A stretch of 6,127 nt of DNA from an uncultured Clostridia bacterium (GTDB lineage Bacteria > Bacillota > Clostridia > Christensenellales > UBA1242): contig CALDMJ010000072.1 in assembly GCA_937914725.1 (NCBI GenBank), forward strand, positions 1 to 6,127, given 5' to 3'. The position numbers were made by a program, and so were the translations under genes. Positions 1 to 5,032 of the stretch are shown in pieces; within the stretch, counting starts at the first letter, position 1, and every line of letters starts with the position of its first letter. The notes under the pieces were generated by a model that saw only the letters and a program-made list of their open reading frames with translations, was not told the DNA's origin and searched no databases.

Positions 1-60
1 CGGAGACAACCACCATACGTGTTAAATTTGTGTCATTACCTCCCCTGAAACTGATGCAAT

Positions 61-153
61 CGCGTTTGCTTTTCTCCTTTTGTATAGACTAGATAAAAAG
101 ATATCATTTTACATCTATATCCTATGTATTGTTATTTACAATTAGCAAACGCG
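61..153. repeat. 10-bp inverted repeat enclosing an A+T-rich core
   Basis: CGCGTTTGCT (61-70) and AGCAAACGCG (144-153) are perfect reverse complements separated by 73 A+T-rich bases. Inside lies a weaker nested dyad: AGAT (91-94) with ATCT (113-116) and AAAA (96-99) with TTTT (107-110), around a GATATC palindrome (100-105). The segment lies upstream of the first gene and holds no convincing ORF. It could extrude as a cruciform or fold in single-stranded DNA, which would suit an origin, packaging or recombination site. The repeat is directly seen; the role is inference. Confidence 0.6.
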
Positions 154-154
154 C

Positions 155-200
155 GGGCTGGGTGCCCCGTTAACACGCCCACCATACACCCTGTTGGGTG
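155..200 (+). other. Pair of small G+C hairpins upstream of the first gene
   Basis: GGGC (155-158) pairs with GCCC (164-167) around TGGGT, and CACCC (187-191) pairs with GGGTG (196-200) around TGTT. They sit in a short G+C-rich stretch that contrasts with the A+T-rich DNA on both sides. Together with the palindrome just downstream they form a compact array of dyads in the leader of the first gene, which may be an origin element or a transcriptional or translational control region. No T-run follows either hairpin, so an ordinary Rho-independent terminator is unlikely. Confidence 0.4.
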
Positions 201-202
201 GA

Positions 203-216
203 AATCTTGCAAGATT
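203..216. repeat. 14-bp perfect palindrome (operator or nick-site candidate)
   Basis: AATCTTGCAAGATT is a perfect palindrome with no loop, 54 bases before the first start codon. Loop-less dyads of this size are typical binding sites for small dimeric regulators. The central TCTTG also resembles the core of nick sites used by some rolling-circle Rep proteins of the pC194/phiX174 type. The palindrome is certain; neither function is established by the sequence. Confidence 0.45.
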
Positions 217-234
217 GACAATGTGCCGTATCGA

Positions 235-250
235 TTAAGACAAACAAAAA
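235..250 (+). repeat. Leader direct repeat, copy 1
   Basis: TTAAGACAAACAAAAA occurs here and, identical over all 16 bases, at 569-584. Each copy lies a short distance upstream of a GAGGTGAA ribosome-binding site. The shared A-rich leader may enhance translation or bind a regulator that controls both genes together. Confidence 0.6.
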
Positions 251-270
251 AATAAAATATGAGGTGAAAA

Positions 271-567
271 ATGGCAACTAAAAGAGATTTACAAAATGCT
301 GTCGATTTTTATAATGAACGGTATTGCAAAAAATCGAAAAATATGCTTGTGATAAGTCAGGCTTACGGAGGGTATTCTGTTGTATTAACTGGTAAGAGAA
401 ATCGTAAAACACACCGTCCGTTGGTGGGGTCATTGGGTACCGCTGTAGCAAATGTTGGAAATGCTTATCACGATACAGCGACTAATACTTTAAATCGACT
501 GTATAAAGAAGATTCCCGCGGTTATCTAAAATCGTCAATTGAATTTTATGATAGACGTAGACATTAA
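271..567 (+). CDS. Small basic protein of unknown function (98 aa)
   Basis: I do not recognise a named family. The start is well supported: GAGGTG at 261-266 lies just upstream of the ATG. The 98-aa product is basic and soluble, with no signal peptide or membrane segment. Visible landmarks are a short central stretch AYGGYSVVLTGK (about residues 31-42) that looks like beta strand, a basic turn, and a C-terminal part with the pattern TLNRLYKEDSRGYLKSSI (about 73-90) that looks helical and ends in DRRRH. It is the first gene of a three-gene run, placed after a structured leader, so it may be an early replication or regulatory protein of the element. That role comes from position and charge only. 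Confidence 0.75.
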   Translation: MATKRDLQNAVDFYNERYCKKSKNMLVISQAYGGYSVVLTGKRNRKTHRPLVGSLGTAVANVGNAYHDTATNTLNRLYKEDSRGYLKSSIEFYDRRRH

Positions 568-568
568 T

Positions 569-584
569 TTAAGACAAACAAAAA
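569..584 (+). repeat. Leader direct repeat, copy 2
   Basis: Second exact copy of TTAAGACAAACAAAAA, beginning 2 bases after the stop of the first gene and ending just before the GAGGTGAA ribosome-binding site of the next gene. The first gene also ends in CATTAATTTA (562-571), a 10-mer that recurs at the next gene junction (872-881), so the junctions look partly duplicated. Confidence 0.6.
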
Positions 585-610
585 CAAATTAAGAGGTGAA
601 GAAAAGAAAA

Positions 611-877
611 ATGTCAGTAACAGTACGTAATAGTAGAGGCAACGATGTTGTACTACTAAACCCTAGCGAACGTGCGCTAAAATACTCGATTGAGATGAAG
701 CACAAAAAAGCACTAACAAATACTGGTATACGCAAGATGGATAAAGACGGTAAACAAATAAGATTGACCGATGAACAACTTGCGTATCGTGCCGGGTATT
801 TAGCACACCAAAAAGACAGTAACAAAGCGTTTATGTCTAAGCATCCTACCTACAAGCGCAAGGCTAATAGGCATTAA
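611..877 (+). CDS. Small basic protein of unknown function (88 aa)
   Basis: No family recognised. The ORF can be extended to a GTG at 596, but that GTG lies inside the GAGGTGAA ribosome-binding site (593-600), so I prefer ATG 611. The SD-to-ATG spacing is then rather long (about 14 bases after GAGG), which leaves some doubt. The 88-aa product is rich in Lys and Arg and soluble: residues 1-18 look like a short beta-hairpin, followed by mostly helical sequence and a basic end (YKRKANRH). It shares a 16-nt leader repeat with the gene before it and abuts the next gene with a 3-base gap, so the three probably form one transcript. High charge suggests nucleic-acid contact, an inference only. Confidence 0.7.
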   Translation: MSVTVRNSRGNDVVLLNPSERALKYSIEMKHKKALTNTGIRKMDKDGKQIRLTDEQLAYRAGYLAHQKDSNKAFMSKHPTYKRKANRH

Positions 878-880
878 TTT

Positions 881-1213
881 ATGGCAAAAAACAAAAAAAA
901 ATTTCCAAAGCAATTTCCGTTTTGGGCGCGGTTAAAGATAAACAAAAAAAGAACAACACTTGTAATAGATGAAGAATGCACTATTAACAAAAAAACTAAT
1001 AAGTTGGAAGATATGTTCGTGCACAGAGAAGCTACACATACATACAAAAAAGATTTTGAAAGGATATTTCCTAACCCTGATAAAAGCGACCCTAACCCAA
1101 TGTATTTGAAGCGTCCTCGCAGGCATCCAAAGCGTATGTTTGAACCACATAACAAAAGTTTAAATATGCCAAAATCATTAGCCGACCGTTATAATAAAAA
1201 CAAACGGAAATGA
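881..1213 (+). CDS. Lys/Arg-rich protein of unknown function (110 aa)
   Basis: No named family recognised. The ATG lies 3 bases after the previous stop and has no clear Shine-Dalgarno site of its own, so translation is probably coupled to the upstream gene. The product is strongly basic at both ends (MAKNKKKFPK at the N-terminus, NKNKRK at the C-terminus). It has an aromatic FPFWARLKI patch near residues 12-20, an acidic LVIDEE stretch (27-32), a conserved-looking HREATHTYKKDF block (48-59) and a Pro-rich PNPDKSDPNPMYLKRP section (64-79). It has no membrane segment. It could be a DNA-binding or capsid-associated basic protein. It is the last gene before a Y-shaped structured element. Confidence 0.72.
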   Translation: MAKNKKKFPKQFPFWARLKINKKRTTLVIDEECTINKKTNKLEDMFVHREATHTYKKDFERIFPNPDKSDPNPMYLKRPRRHPKRMFEPHNKSLNMPKSLADRYNKNKRK

Positions 1214-1216
1214 AAA

Positions 1217-1273
1217 AGAGTTATCGTTCGGCCTTTCGCCTTGCCCGCTTACTAAGTGGGTCACGATAACTCT
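1217..1273 (+). other. Y-shaped (three-way junction) inverted-repeat element
   Basis: AGAGTTATCGT (1217-1227) and ACGATAACTCT (1263-1273) are perfect 11-bp complements. The enclosed 35 bases contain two further hairpins: GGC (1230-1232) with GCC (1238-1240), and CCCGCTT (1244-1250) with AAGTGGG (1254-1260) through one G-T wobble and a 3-base loop. The whole can fold as a stem opening into two arms. It sits 3 bases after a stop codon, and no T-run follows the right arm, so it is not a classical terminator. In ssDNA phages, folds of this kind serve as replication-origin or packaging signals; RNA processing or attenuation is the alternative. Confidence 0.65.
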
Positions 1274-1303
1274 ATGAATTAATTATACACTAAAAAACAA
1301 ATA

Positions 1304-1321
1304 TTGTCAAGAGTTTGACAA
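1304..1321 (+). promoter_or_regulatory. Inverted repeat just upstream of the SSB-operon ribosome-binding site
   Basis: TTGTCAA (1304-1310) and TTGACAA (1315-1321) form a perfect 7-bp dyad with a GAGT loop, ending only a few bases before the AGGAAGG ribosome-binding site of the 39-aa ORF. It could be a repressor operator or an RNA hairpin controlling translation of the SSB pair. Filamentous-phage ssDNA-binding proteins are known translational regulators, which makes autoregulation attractive but unproven here. The TTGACA within the right arm resembles a -35 box but has no -10 at the right distance before the gene. Confidence 0.45.
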
Positions 1322-1340
1322 CAAAAAAAGGAAGGAAAAA

Positions 1341-1460
1341 ATGAACACACAAATTAACACGTTAAACGAACAAATCAGACAACGCAGAACAAAGAAGTAT
1401 GCGCTTGAGATGTTAGGACTCACAAAATCTACAACGGGGGTAATTGTAAATGCAAATTAA
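1341..1460 (+). CDS. 39-aa ORF overlapping the SSB gene
   Basis: A short ORF with a good purine-rich ribosome-binding site (AGGAAGG ending near 1335) and ATG at 1341. The product is a hydrophilic, basic peptide beginning MNTQINTLNEQIRQRRTKKY, probably a short helix, with no membrane segment. Its last 11 bases overlap the start of the SSB gene in another frame, the arrangement expected for translational coupling. It may be a genuine small protein or mainly a leader peptide that feeds ribosomes to the SSB start. I recognise no homologue. Confidence 0.5.
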   Translation: MNTQINTLNEQIRQRRTKKYALEMLGLTKSTTGVIVNAN

Positions 1461-1881
1461 AGACGGAAAGCTTATTTTAAGCGCGGGCGAAAAACTGTTC
1501 CCCGCAAAATATCTAGGACACGAAACAGTCAAAGGCAACCGCAAGTCGGACAATACGCCGTATAACTATACAAAGCACCGATTTGACTTAATCTTGACAC
1601 GTGCCGACGGCACGACATACACAAAGTTTTGTGAATGCCTGCTTGACCCTAACGAAAAAATTAAGCTTGAACCATATTCGAATGTATATGTCGTATTCTC
1701 GATTATGAACAACCCGTTGAAAGCACCTACAGCAATATACTTTGTGCCACGTCACGAAGAGCCGAAAGCGCCAGAAGTGCCAGAAGGTGGCGTTGTAGAA
1801 CCTGCCCCTGCAGAAGAACTGCCCCCAATGCCAAATACTGAGGGTATGACTCCCGTAGATGACGGAAACTTACCCTTCTAA
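1450..1881 (+). CDS. Putative single-stranded-DNA-binding protein with SSB-type C-terminal tip (143 aa)
   Basis: Likely coats the single-stranded phage genome during replication. Residues 1-101 look like a compact beta-rich domain (alternating strands such as HRFDLILTRA and NVYVVFSIM) of a size fitting an OB fold. Residues 102-143 are a Pro/Glu-rich disordered tail ending in DDGNLPF. Bacterial SSBs carry the same layout, with a tip close to D-D-D-[IL]-P-F that recruits host replication and repair proteins. By contrast, the gpV proteins of Ff-type filamentous phages are about 87 aa and lack this tail. The OB fold is inferred from pattern only; the tail is directly visible. The start overlaps the preceding 39-aa ORF by 11 bases, with GGGGG (1436-1440) as a weak ribosome-binding site. 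A structured G+C-rich intergenic region follows directly. Confidence 0.75.
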   Translation: MQIKDGKLILSAGEKLFPAKYLGHETVKGNRKSDNTPYNYTKHRFDLILTRADGTTYTKFCECLLDPNEKIKLEPYSNVYVVFSIMNNPLKAPTAIYFVPRHEEPKAPEVPEGGVVEPAPAEELPPMPNTEGMTPVDDGNLPF

Positions 1882-1924
1882 AACTAAGGTACACAGCAAA
1901 ACCGCAACGCAACTAGTATGTCAG

Positions 1925-1940
1925 CGTCAGCCGCCTGATG
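1925..1940 (+). other. Hairpin with CCGC loop
   Basis: CGTCAG (1925-1930) pairs with CTGATG (1935-1940) through one G-T wobble around the loop CCGC. It is the first of the close-packed hairpins in the intergenic island and lies 3 bases before the strong palindrome. Confidence 0.45.
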
Positions 1941-1943
1941 GGT

Positions 1944-1961
1944 ATGGGGGCGCGCCCCCAT
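1944..1961. repeat. 18-bp perfect G+C palindrome
   Basis: ATGGGGGCGCGCCCCCAT is self-complementary over all 18 bases and can form a 7-bp stem with a CGCG loop, the most stable single hairpin in the window. In a single-stranded genome this would be a persistent secondary structure, as expected of a packaging signal or a complementary-strand primer site. As a terminator it would lack a T-run, although it does follow the SSB gene. Confidence 0.65.
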
Positions 1962-1974
1962 TGTTGCAAAACAA
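1961..1974 (+). other. Hairpin with GCAA tetraloop
   Basis: TTGTT (1961-1965) and AACAA (1970-1974) form a 5-bp stem closed by a GCAA loop, a GNRA-type tetraloop known for stability in RNA. It abuts the preceding palindrome, so the two could stack. Confidence 0.35.
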
Positions 1975-2079
1975 CGCGTAGCACAAACATAGAAAGCGCC
2001 ACTCCCCAAACGACGTAACTATGAGTGTAAGCACAACCCCCACCGCCCTAACTAGCCGAAAAGCGCGGTAAAGCCTCCC

Positions 2080-2112
2080 GCCGTAGTCCAAACAAAGGAC
2101 GTCTACAACGGC
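2080..2112 (+). other. Imperfect bulged hairpin
   Basis: GCC (2080-2082) with GGC (2110-2112), GTAG (2083-2086) with CTAC (2103-2106) and TCC (2087-2089) with GGA (2097-2099) make an interrupted stem around an A-rich loop. It is mutually exclusive with the hairpin at 2104-2124 because they share bases, so the region could switch between two folds. Confidence 0.4.
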
Positions 2113-2124
2113 AACTGCCGTGTA
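2104..2124 (+). other. Stable hairpin with one bulge
   Basis: ACGGC (2108-2112) pairs perfectly with GCCGT (2117-2121) around AACT, and TAC (2104-2106) pairs with GTA (2122-2124) across a single bulged A. It is followed at once by the 18-base pyrimidine run. It lies about 50 bases before the start of the 482-aa gene. Confidence 0.5.
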
Positions 2125-2175
2125 CCTCTTTCCCCTTTCCCTACTCATCCCATTAAATTAATAAAGGAAATACAA

Positions 2176-3624
2176 ATGGAAAGACAAAAAAAACATCAAC
2201 GTAGATTGTTATTGTTTATTTGCATAGCACTATTTGTATTTGCAAACGTACTATTCAGTACTACATTACAATTTACACTCGGCGCCGAAAAAACGACCTA
2301 CACAACAGTTATAGAAGATTTGAGCGCCGATTCAACATTCAAACTTACCGATTACCCCGAAGATTATACCGACTATTCAGTCAATGTAATACAAGTAGCA
2401 GAAAGCACGGACAAAGAACTCTTTATCTATGTGTACATCCCTACCCCGGGTATAGAGGTAACAACACTTAATATGGCAACTTCAAAAGATGTCACAAGTG
2501 TAAAAAACTACAAACTTAAACTATTAAGTAAATCAACAACCCTATACAAGTATGTCGTAACTAATTTTAGTTTACGACCAACCGACACCCGCTATTATAA
2601 CATTGTGTCAATCTTTAGATTGCCCAACCGCCTAATAGACAAAGACCCCGACAACGGTAATACTATTAATGAAGTTGCGCACGAAGTTGCCCAACTTTGG
2701 ACATTTACAGGTTCTGGAGCGTCTACCGAAGTCACGCGTGTTGACACCGAAACAATAACAATCACGGACAAGTATGTTGGCTTTGTTAGGTATCCACAAT
2801 CTGGTGCGTTGTCCACAGGTGCTGTTTATGCTTTTGGTAATATAGACCCCGGTTTTGATAGTCACTTTGTCGCATTTAACACCGACAAGACTATTGACAA
2901 ATTGTTGGAAGCCGATGTGTATTATACAAGTCAATCGTATTCATATTATAACAAAACTTCTGGAGTTATCACTCCTGTGGATGAAGAAACATTTGGCAAT
3001 GAAACTGGCACAACTGTGCATTTGACATACAACGATGTTGGTGGTGGAACCATAGGCAAGTATAGAAAATACGAATGGTATCGTATTCAGACAATGGAAG
3101 AGTTTATGTTGTCAGAAGATAATGAGTACATATACAACTGTGGTGTCTTTAACATTAAAGAGCAAGACAAATTGACTGCAGAGGGGCGAAAAGATTTGCA
3201 AGGCAAAAATTGGGTTTTGCGATTTGTCGAAACTGATTATAAGTATACTAAAGATTTTGTTGCAGGCTACACAACAACCCGTCAAAACTGGACAATAGTC
3301 GGCAATGTAACAATATTGCGATTGAAATTTGACTGTAATGGACAAATATACAATCTAGGTGTTGTAGACGGAAAACATACTGGTGACGGTGTACCCGACA
3401 ATGAACATACTGTGAGTATCGAACCAAATACAAGCCTATTTGGTGGTATTAAAAAAGTGTTAAAAATCATTGCATATTGCCTTTTAGGCGTACTAGCCTT
3501 TATTATTCTAGCCCCGATTTTGCCGTACATAATCAAAGCAATACTGCTTGTTATCAAGTACGTGCTACTTGTCGTGTGGTGGGTTATAACTCTACCATTC
3601 AAACTATTTAGGAGGAATAAGTGA
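2176..3624 (+). CDS. Exported membrane-anchored protein, candidate virion attachment or surface protein (482 aa)
   Basis: A secreted protein tethered at its C-terminus. Residues 1-10 are basic, 11-35 are hydrophobic, and a cleavage site after LGA (residue 37) fits a signal peptide. Residues 38-425 are a beta-rich extracellular region full of Thr, Tyr, Asp and Asn, with two cysteines (322 and 387) that could form a disulfide. Residues about 431-453 and 455-475 are strongly hydrophobic and end in a basic KLFRRNK tail, giving one or two membrane segments. In filamentous phages the adsorption protein pIII has a signal peptide, a large ectodomain and a C-terminal anchor, and its gene lies upstream of pI/Zot; this gene matches that layout but I see no pIII signature. 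A block around residues 123-147 resembles the two proteins encoded next. AAAGGA (2163-2168) is the ribosome-binding site. The stop overlaps the next start (TGATG). Confidence 0.8.
   Translation: MERQKKHQRRLLLFICIALFVFANVLFSTTLQFTLGAEKTTYTTVIEDLSADSTFKLTDYPEDYTDYSVNVIQVAESTDKELFIYVYIPTPGIEVTTLNMATSKDVTSVKNYKLKLLSKSTTLYKYVVTNFSLRPTDTRYYNIVSIFRLPNRLIDKDPDNGNTINEVAHEVAQLWTFTGSGASTEVTRVDTETITITDKYVGFVRYPQSGALSTGAVYAFGNIDPGFDSHFVAFNTDKTIDKLLEADVYYTSQSYSYYNKTSGVITPVDEETFGNETGTTVHLTYNDVGGGTIGKYRKYEWYRIQTMEEFMLSEDNEYIYNCGVFNIKEQDKLTAEGRKDLQGKNWVLRFVETDYKYTKDFVAGYTTTRQNWTIVGNVTILRLKFDCNGQIYNLGVVDGKHTGDGVPDNEHTVSIEPNTSLFGGIKKVLKIIAYCLLGVLAFIILAPILPYIIKAILLVIKYVLLVVWWVITLPFKLFRRNK
3610..3615 (+). promoter_or_regulatory. 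AGGAGG ribosome-binding site deciding the start at 3624
   Basis: A full-consensus AGGAGG lies inside the end of the 482-aa gene, 8 bases before ATG 3624. An in-frame GTG at 3621 would be spaced 5 bases away and is less likely. The start overlaps the preceding stop by one base. Confidence 0.75.
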
Positions 3625-4310
3625 TGAATAAAATGATAATGGTAACGCTGTCAATTGTATTGATAGCCGCAATCACAGTATTGTTGTGCTTGAGTCAAGA
3701 CACAGACACGCCGCTTCCTACTCCTAACGGTTCAGTTACAACGCCTGTAGATAAGCCACAGAACGACAACAATGGCACAAGCAATGACGACAATAACAAT
3801 GTCGATACCGCAATACAAAATGTGTATATTAGTGCAAGCGGCACTTCTAACCCTCTTAATCAAGCGGGCTATAATACAATCGAAAACAATGTGCTACAAG
3901 TGTGCATAAAAACTTCCGACGCATTAAAGTTGTTAAATGCCGATAGGTACTCAATAACAGTGTATTTGCAAGGCATATCAAGTAATATGGGCGGACGATA
4001 TGTGTTGACGTCATATGATAATGAATTAACTACCCATAACGTAGATAGTTCAGCCACTTGGTTATATTATGTTTTGCCTAATGATTTTGCATTGCCTCAA
4101 AACGGGATGAATGCCGTACTTACATATTACTATTATGCGCTTGTCGAAATCAAAGATAATACAACAAATGAAGTTATTACAAGTAATTTGATTTCGGGTG
4201 ACATCGCTTGCAAATATATGAATGACATGTATATTATGACCGTGTTGGACATTGAACTTAATAGTAGCAAATTTACAAAAAGTGGCAAACTGCCTGAGGT
4301 GGTACAATGA
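3624..4310 (+). CDS. N-terminally anchored surface protein A (228 aa), paralogue of the next gene
   Basis: Function unknown; probably a membrane-bound or virion surface protein. Residues 5-23 are a hydrophobic anchor or uncleaved signal, with no good lipobox (the Cys at 22 is preceded by LL). Residues 25-60 are a flexible linker rich in Pro, Thr, Asp and Asn. Residues 65-220 form a beta-rich ectodomain with cysteines at 94 and 196. The ectodomain resembles the next protein: NxDxYxxT-type strand near 105-112, a DFALPQNG turn (154-161), a tyrosine-rich strand (168-176), then a TTNEVI hairpin. The stop overlaps the start of the next gene (ATGA), so the two are translationally coupled. It could be a minor coat protein or a pilin-like or adhesion subunit. 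Confidence 0.75.
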   Translation: MNKMIMVTLSIVLIAAITVLLCLSQDTDTPLPTPNGSVTTPVDKPQNDNNGTSNDDNNNVDTAIQNVYISASGTSNPLNQAGYNTIENNVLQVCIKTSDALKLLNADRYSITVYLQGISSNMGGRYVLTSYDNELTTHNVDSSATWLYYVLPNDFALPQNGMNAVLTYYYYALVEIKDNTTNEVITSNLISGDIACKYMNDMYIMTVLDIELNSSKFTKSGKLPEVVQ

Positions 4311-5005
4311 CCAAATTACAATTAATTACAATCACAATGACGATTGTGGCGGTGTTACTATGTTTTGTGTTTGTTAGCACTAACAAAAATGACAAGCCTA
4401 CATACAACCCGCCAACGTCTAGCAGTACAAAGACCGACAATAAATCGGATCCTAAACAAGATGATAAGCCAAATGTTGCCCCTGAACCAACTACAACAGA
4501 CTTGTTGCAGTTGTATGATTTAGCCGCAACGACGGACCAAAAGATGTATATAGCAGGTACACTTTATGAGACACGTATATCAGTAGATTATCCTGCTGCT
4601 ATATCTGACATATTTAGCAATCAAGATGTATACGATGTAACACTTACAATGGAATTGTGTGGCACTTTTGACTCTGTTAATTCATTGCTAAATGGATCAC
4701 CTACTATAACACCTAAAACGTCCGATATAGTTGGTAAGGCAACGCTTGAAAATAGTATTGTTCAAAATGATACAAGTACTTCGCTAATATTTGCCGACCC
4801 TTATGACTTGCCACCAAAATATGGCACAACAAATTATGGGTATGGACTTGTGTATGCTTATACAGTAACTATTGTTATTACTAATAAAGCCACAAGTACA
4901 AGTACGACTATTGTTTGCGATAATTCTATTATTGCAAGTTACAATACTAATAATGATTTGGCGTTATCTGAATTGACCTTAACTGCAACACAAAAAACTA
5001 ACTAA
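4307..5005 (+). CDS. N-terminally anchored surface protein B (232 aa), paralogue of the previous gene
   Basis: Same architecture as the preceding protein: hydrophobic anchor (about residues 5-24, containing VLLCF as the neighbour has VLLCL), a Pro/Thr/Lys/Asp linker (25-62) and a beta-rich ectodomain (65-230) with cysteines at 118 and 204. Shared landmarks are a [VM]YI strand near the start of the ectodomain, NQDVYDVTL (105-113), PYDLPPKYG (165-173), YAYTVTI (183-189) and a TSTTI hairpin before an IIASY segment. This points to tandem duplication followed by strong divergence. The ribosome-binding site GAGGTGG (4296-4302) lies inside the preceding gene and the starts and stops overlap (ATGA). 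Exact role unknown; a surface or virion component is the best guess. Confidence 0.75.
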   Translation: MTKLQLITITMTIVAVLLCFVFVSTNKNDKPTYNPPTSSSTKTDNKSDPKQDDKPNVAPEPTTTDLLQLYDLAATTDQKMYIAGTLYETRISVDYPAAISDIFSNQDVYDVTLTMELCGTFDSVNSLLNGSPTITPKTSDIVGKATLENSIVQNDTSTSLIFADPYDLPPKYGTTNYGYGLVYAYTVTIVITNKATSTSTTIVCDNSIIASYNTNNDLALSELTLTATQKTN

Positions 5006-5032
5006 AATACATAAACAAGGAGATTAAAAACT

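Larger units (their letters stand above)
1882..2175 (+). other. Hairpin-dense G+C-rich intergenic region; candidate origin/packaging region
   Basis: This 294-base gap holds no supported gene. Positions 1921-2100 are about 57% G+C by hand count, well above the flanking A+T-rich genes, and 1981-2160 has roughly twice as many C as G on this strand (64 versus 29). At least five hairpins are listed separately. An 18-base pyrimidine run (2125-2142) follows the last hairpin and precedes the A+T-rich ribosome-binding region of the next gene. In filamentous phages the replication origins and packaging hairpin cluster in one intergenic region beside the ssDNA-binding and coat genes, and position and structure here fit that. 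The nick site itself cannot be identified. Confidence 0.55.

Noticed and set aside
3..92. Open frame from the left edge to TAG at 90-92, possible 3' end of an upstream gene
   Set aside because: Only 29 codons are visible with no recognisable motif, and it overlaps the left arm of the inverted repeat; cannot be told from chance.
596..610. GTG start for the second small gene
   Set aside because: The GTG is part of the GAGGTGAA ribosome-binding site that should serve the downstream ATG 611.
1315..1320. TTGACA as a -35 promoter box
   Set aside because: A -10 box at 16-18 bases downstream would fall on the start codon of the 39-aa ORF and no TATAAT-like sequence is there; the bases are explained by the inverted repeat.
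1938..2018. Forward 26-codon ORF in the intergenic island
   Set aside because: It lacks a ribosome-binding site and any membrane segment and runs through the strong palindrome, so it is not a credible coat protein.
1927..2148. 73-codon reverse-strand ORF across the intergenic island, with hydrophobic stretches
   Set aside because: It lies opposite all other genes, has no Shine-Dalgarno site before its ATG, and its sequence is dictated by the hairpins; the C-rich composition suppresses stops on that strand.
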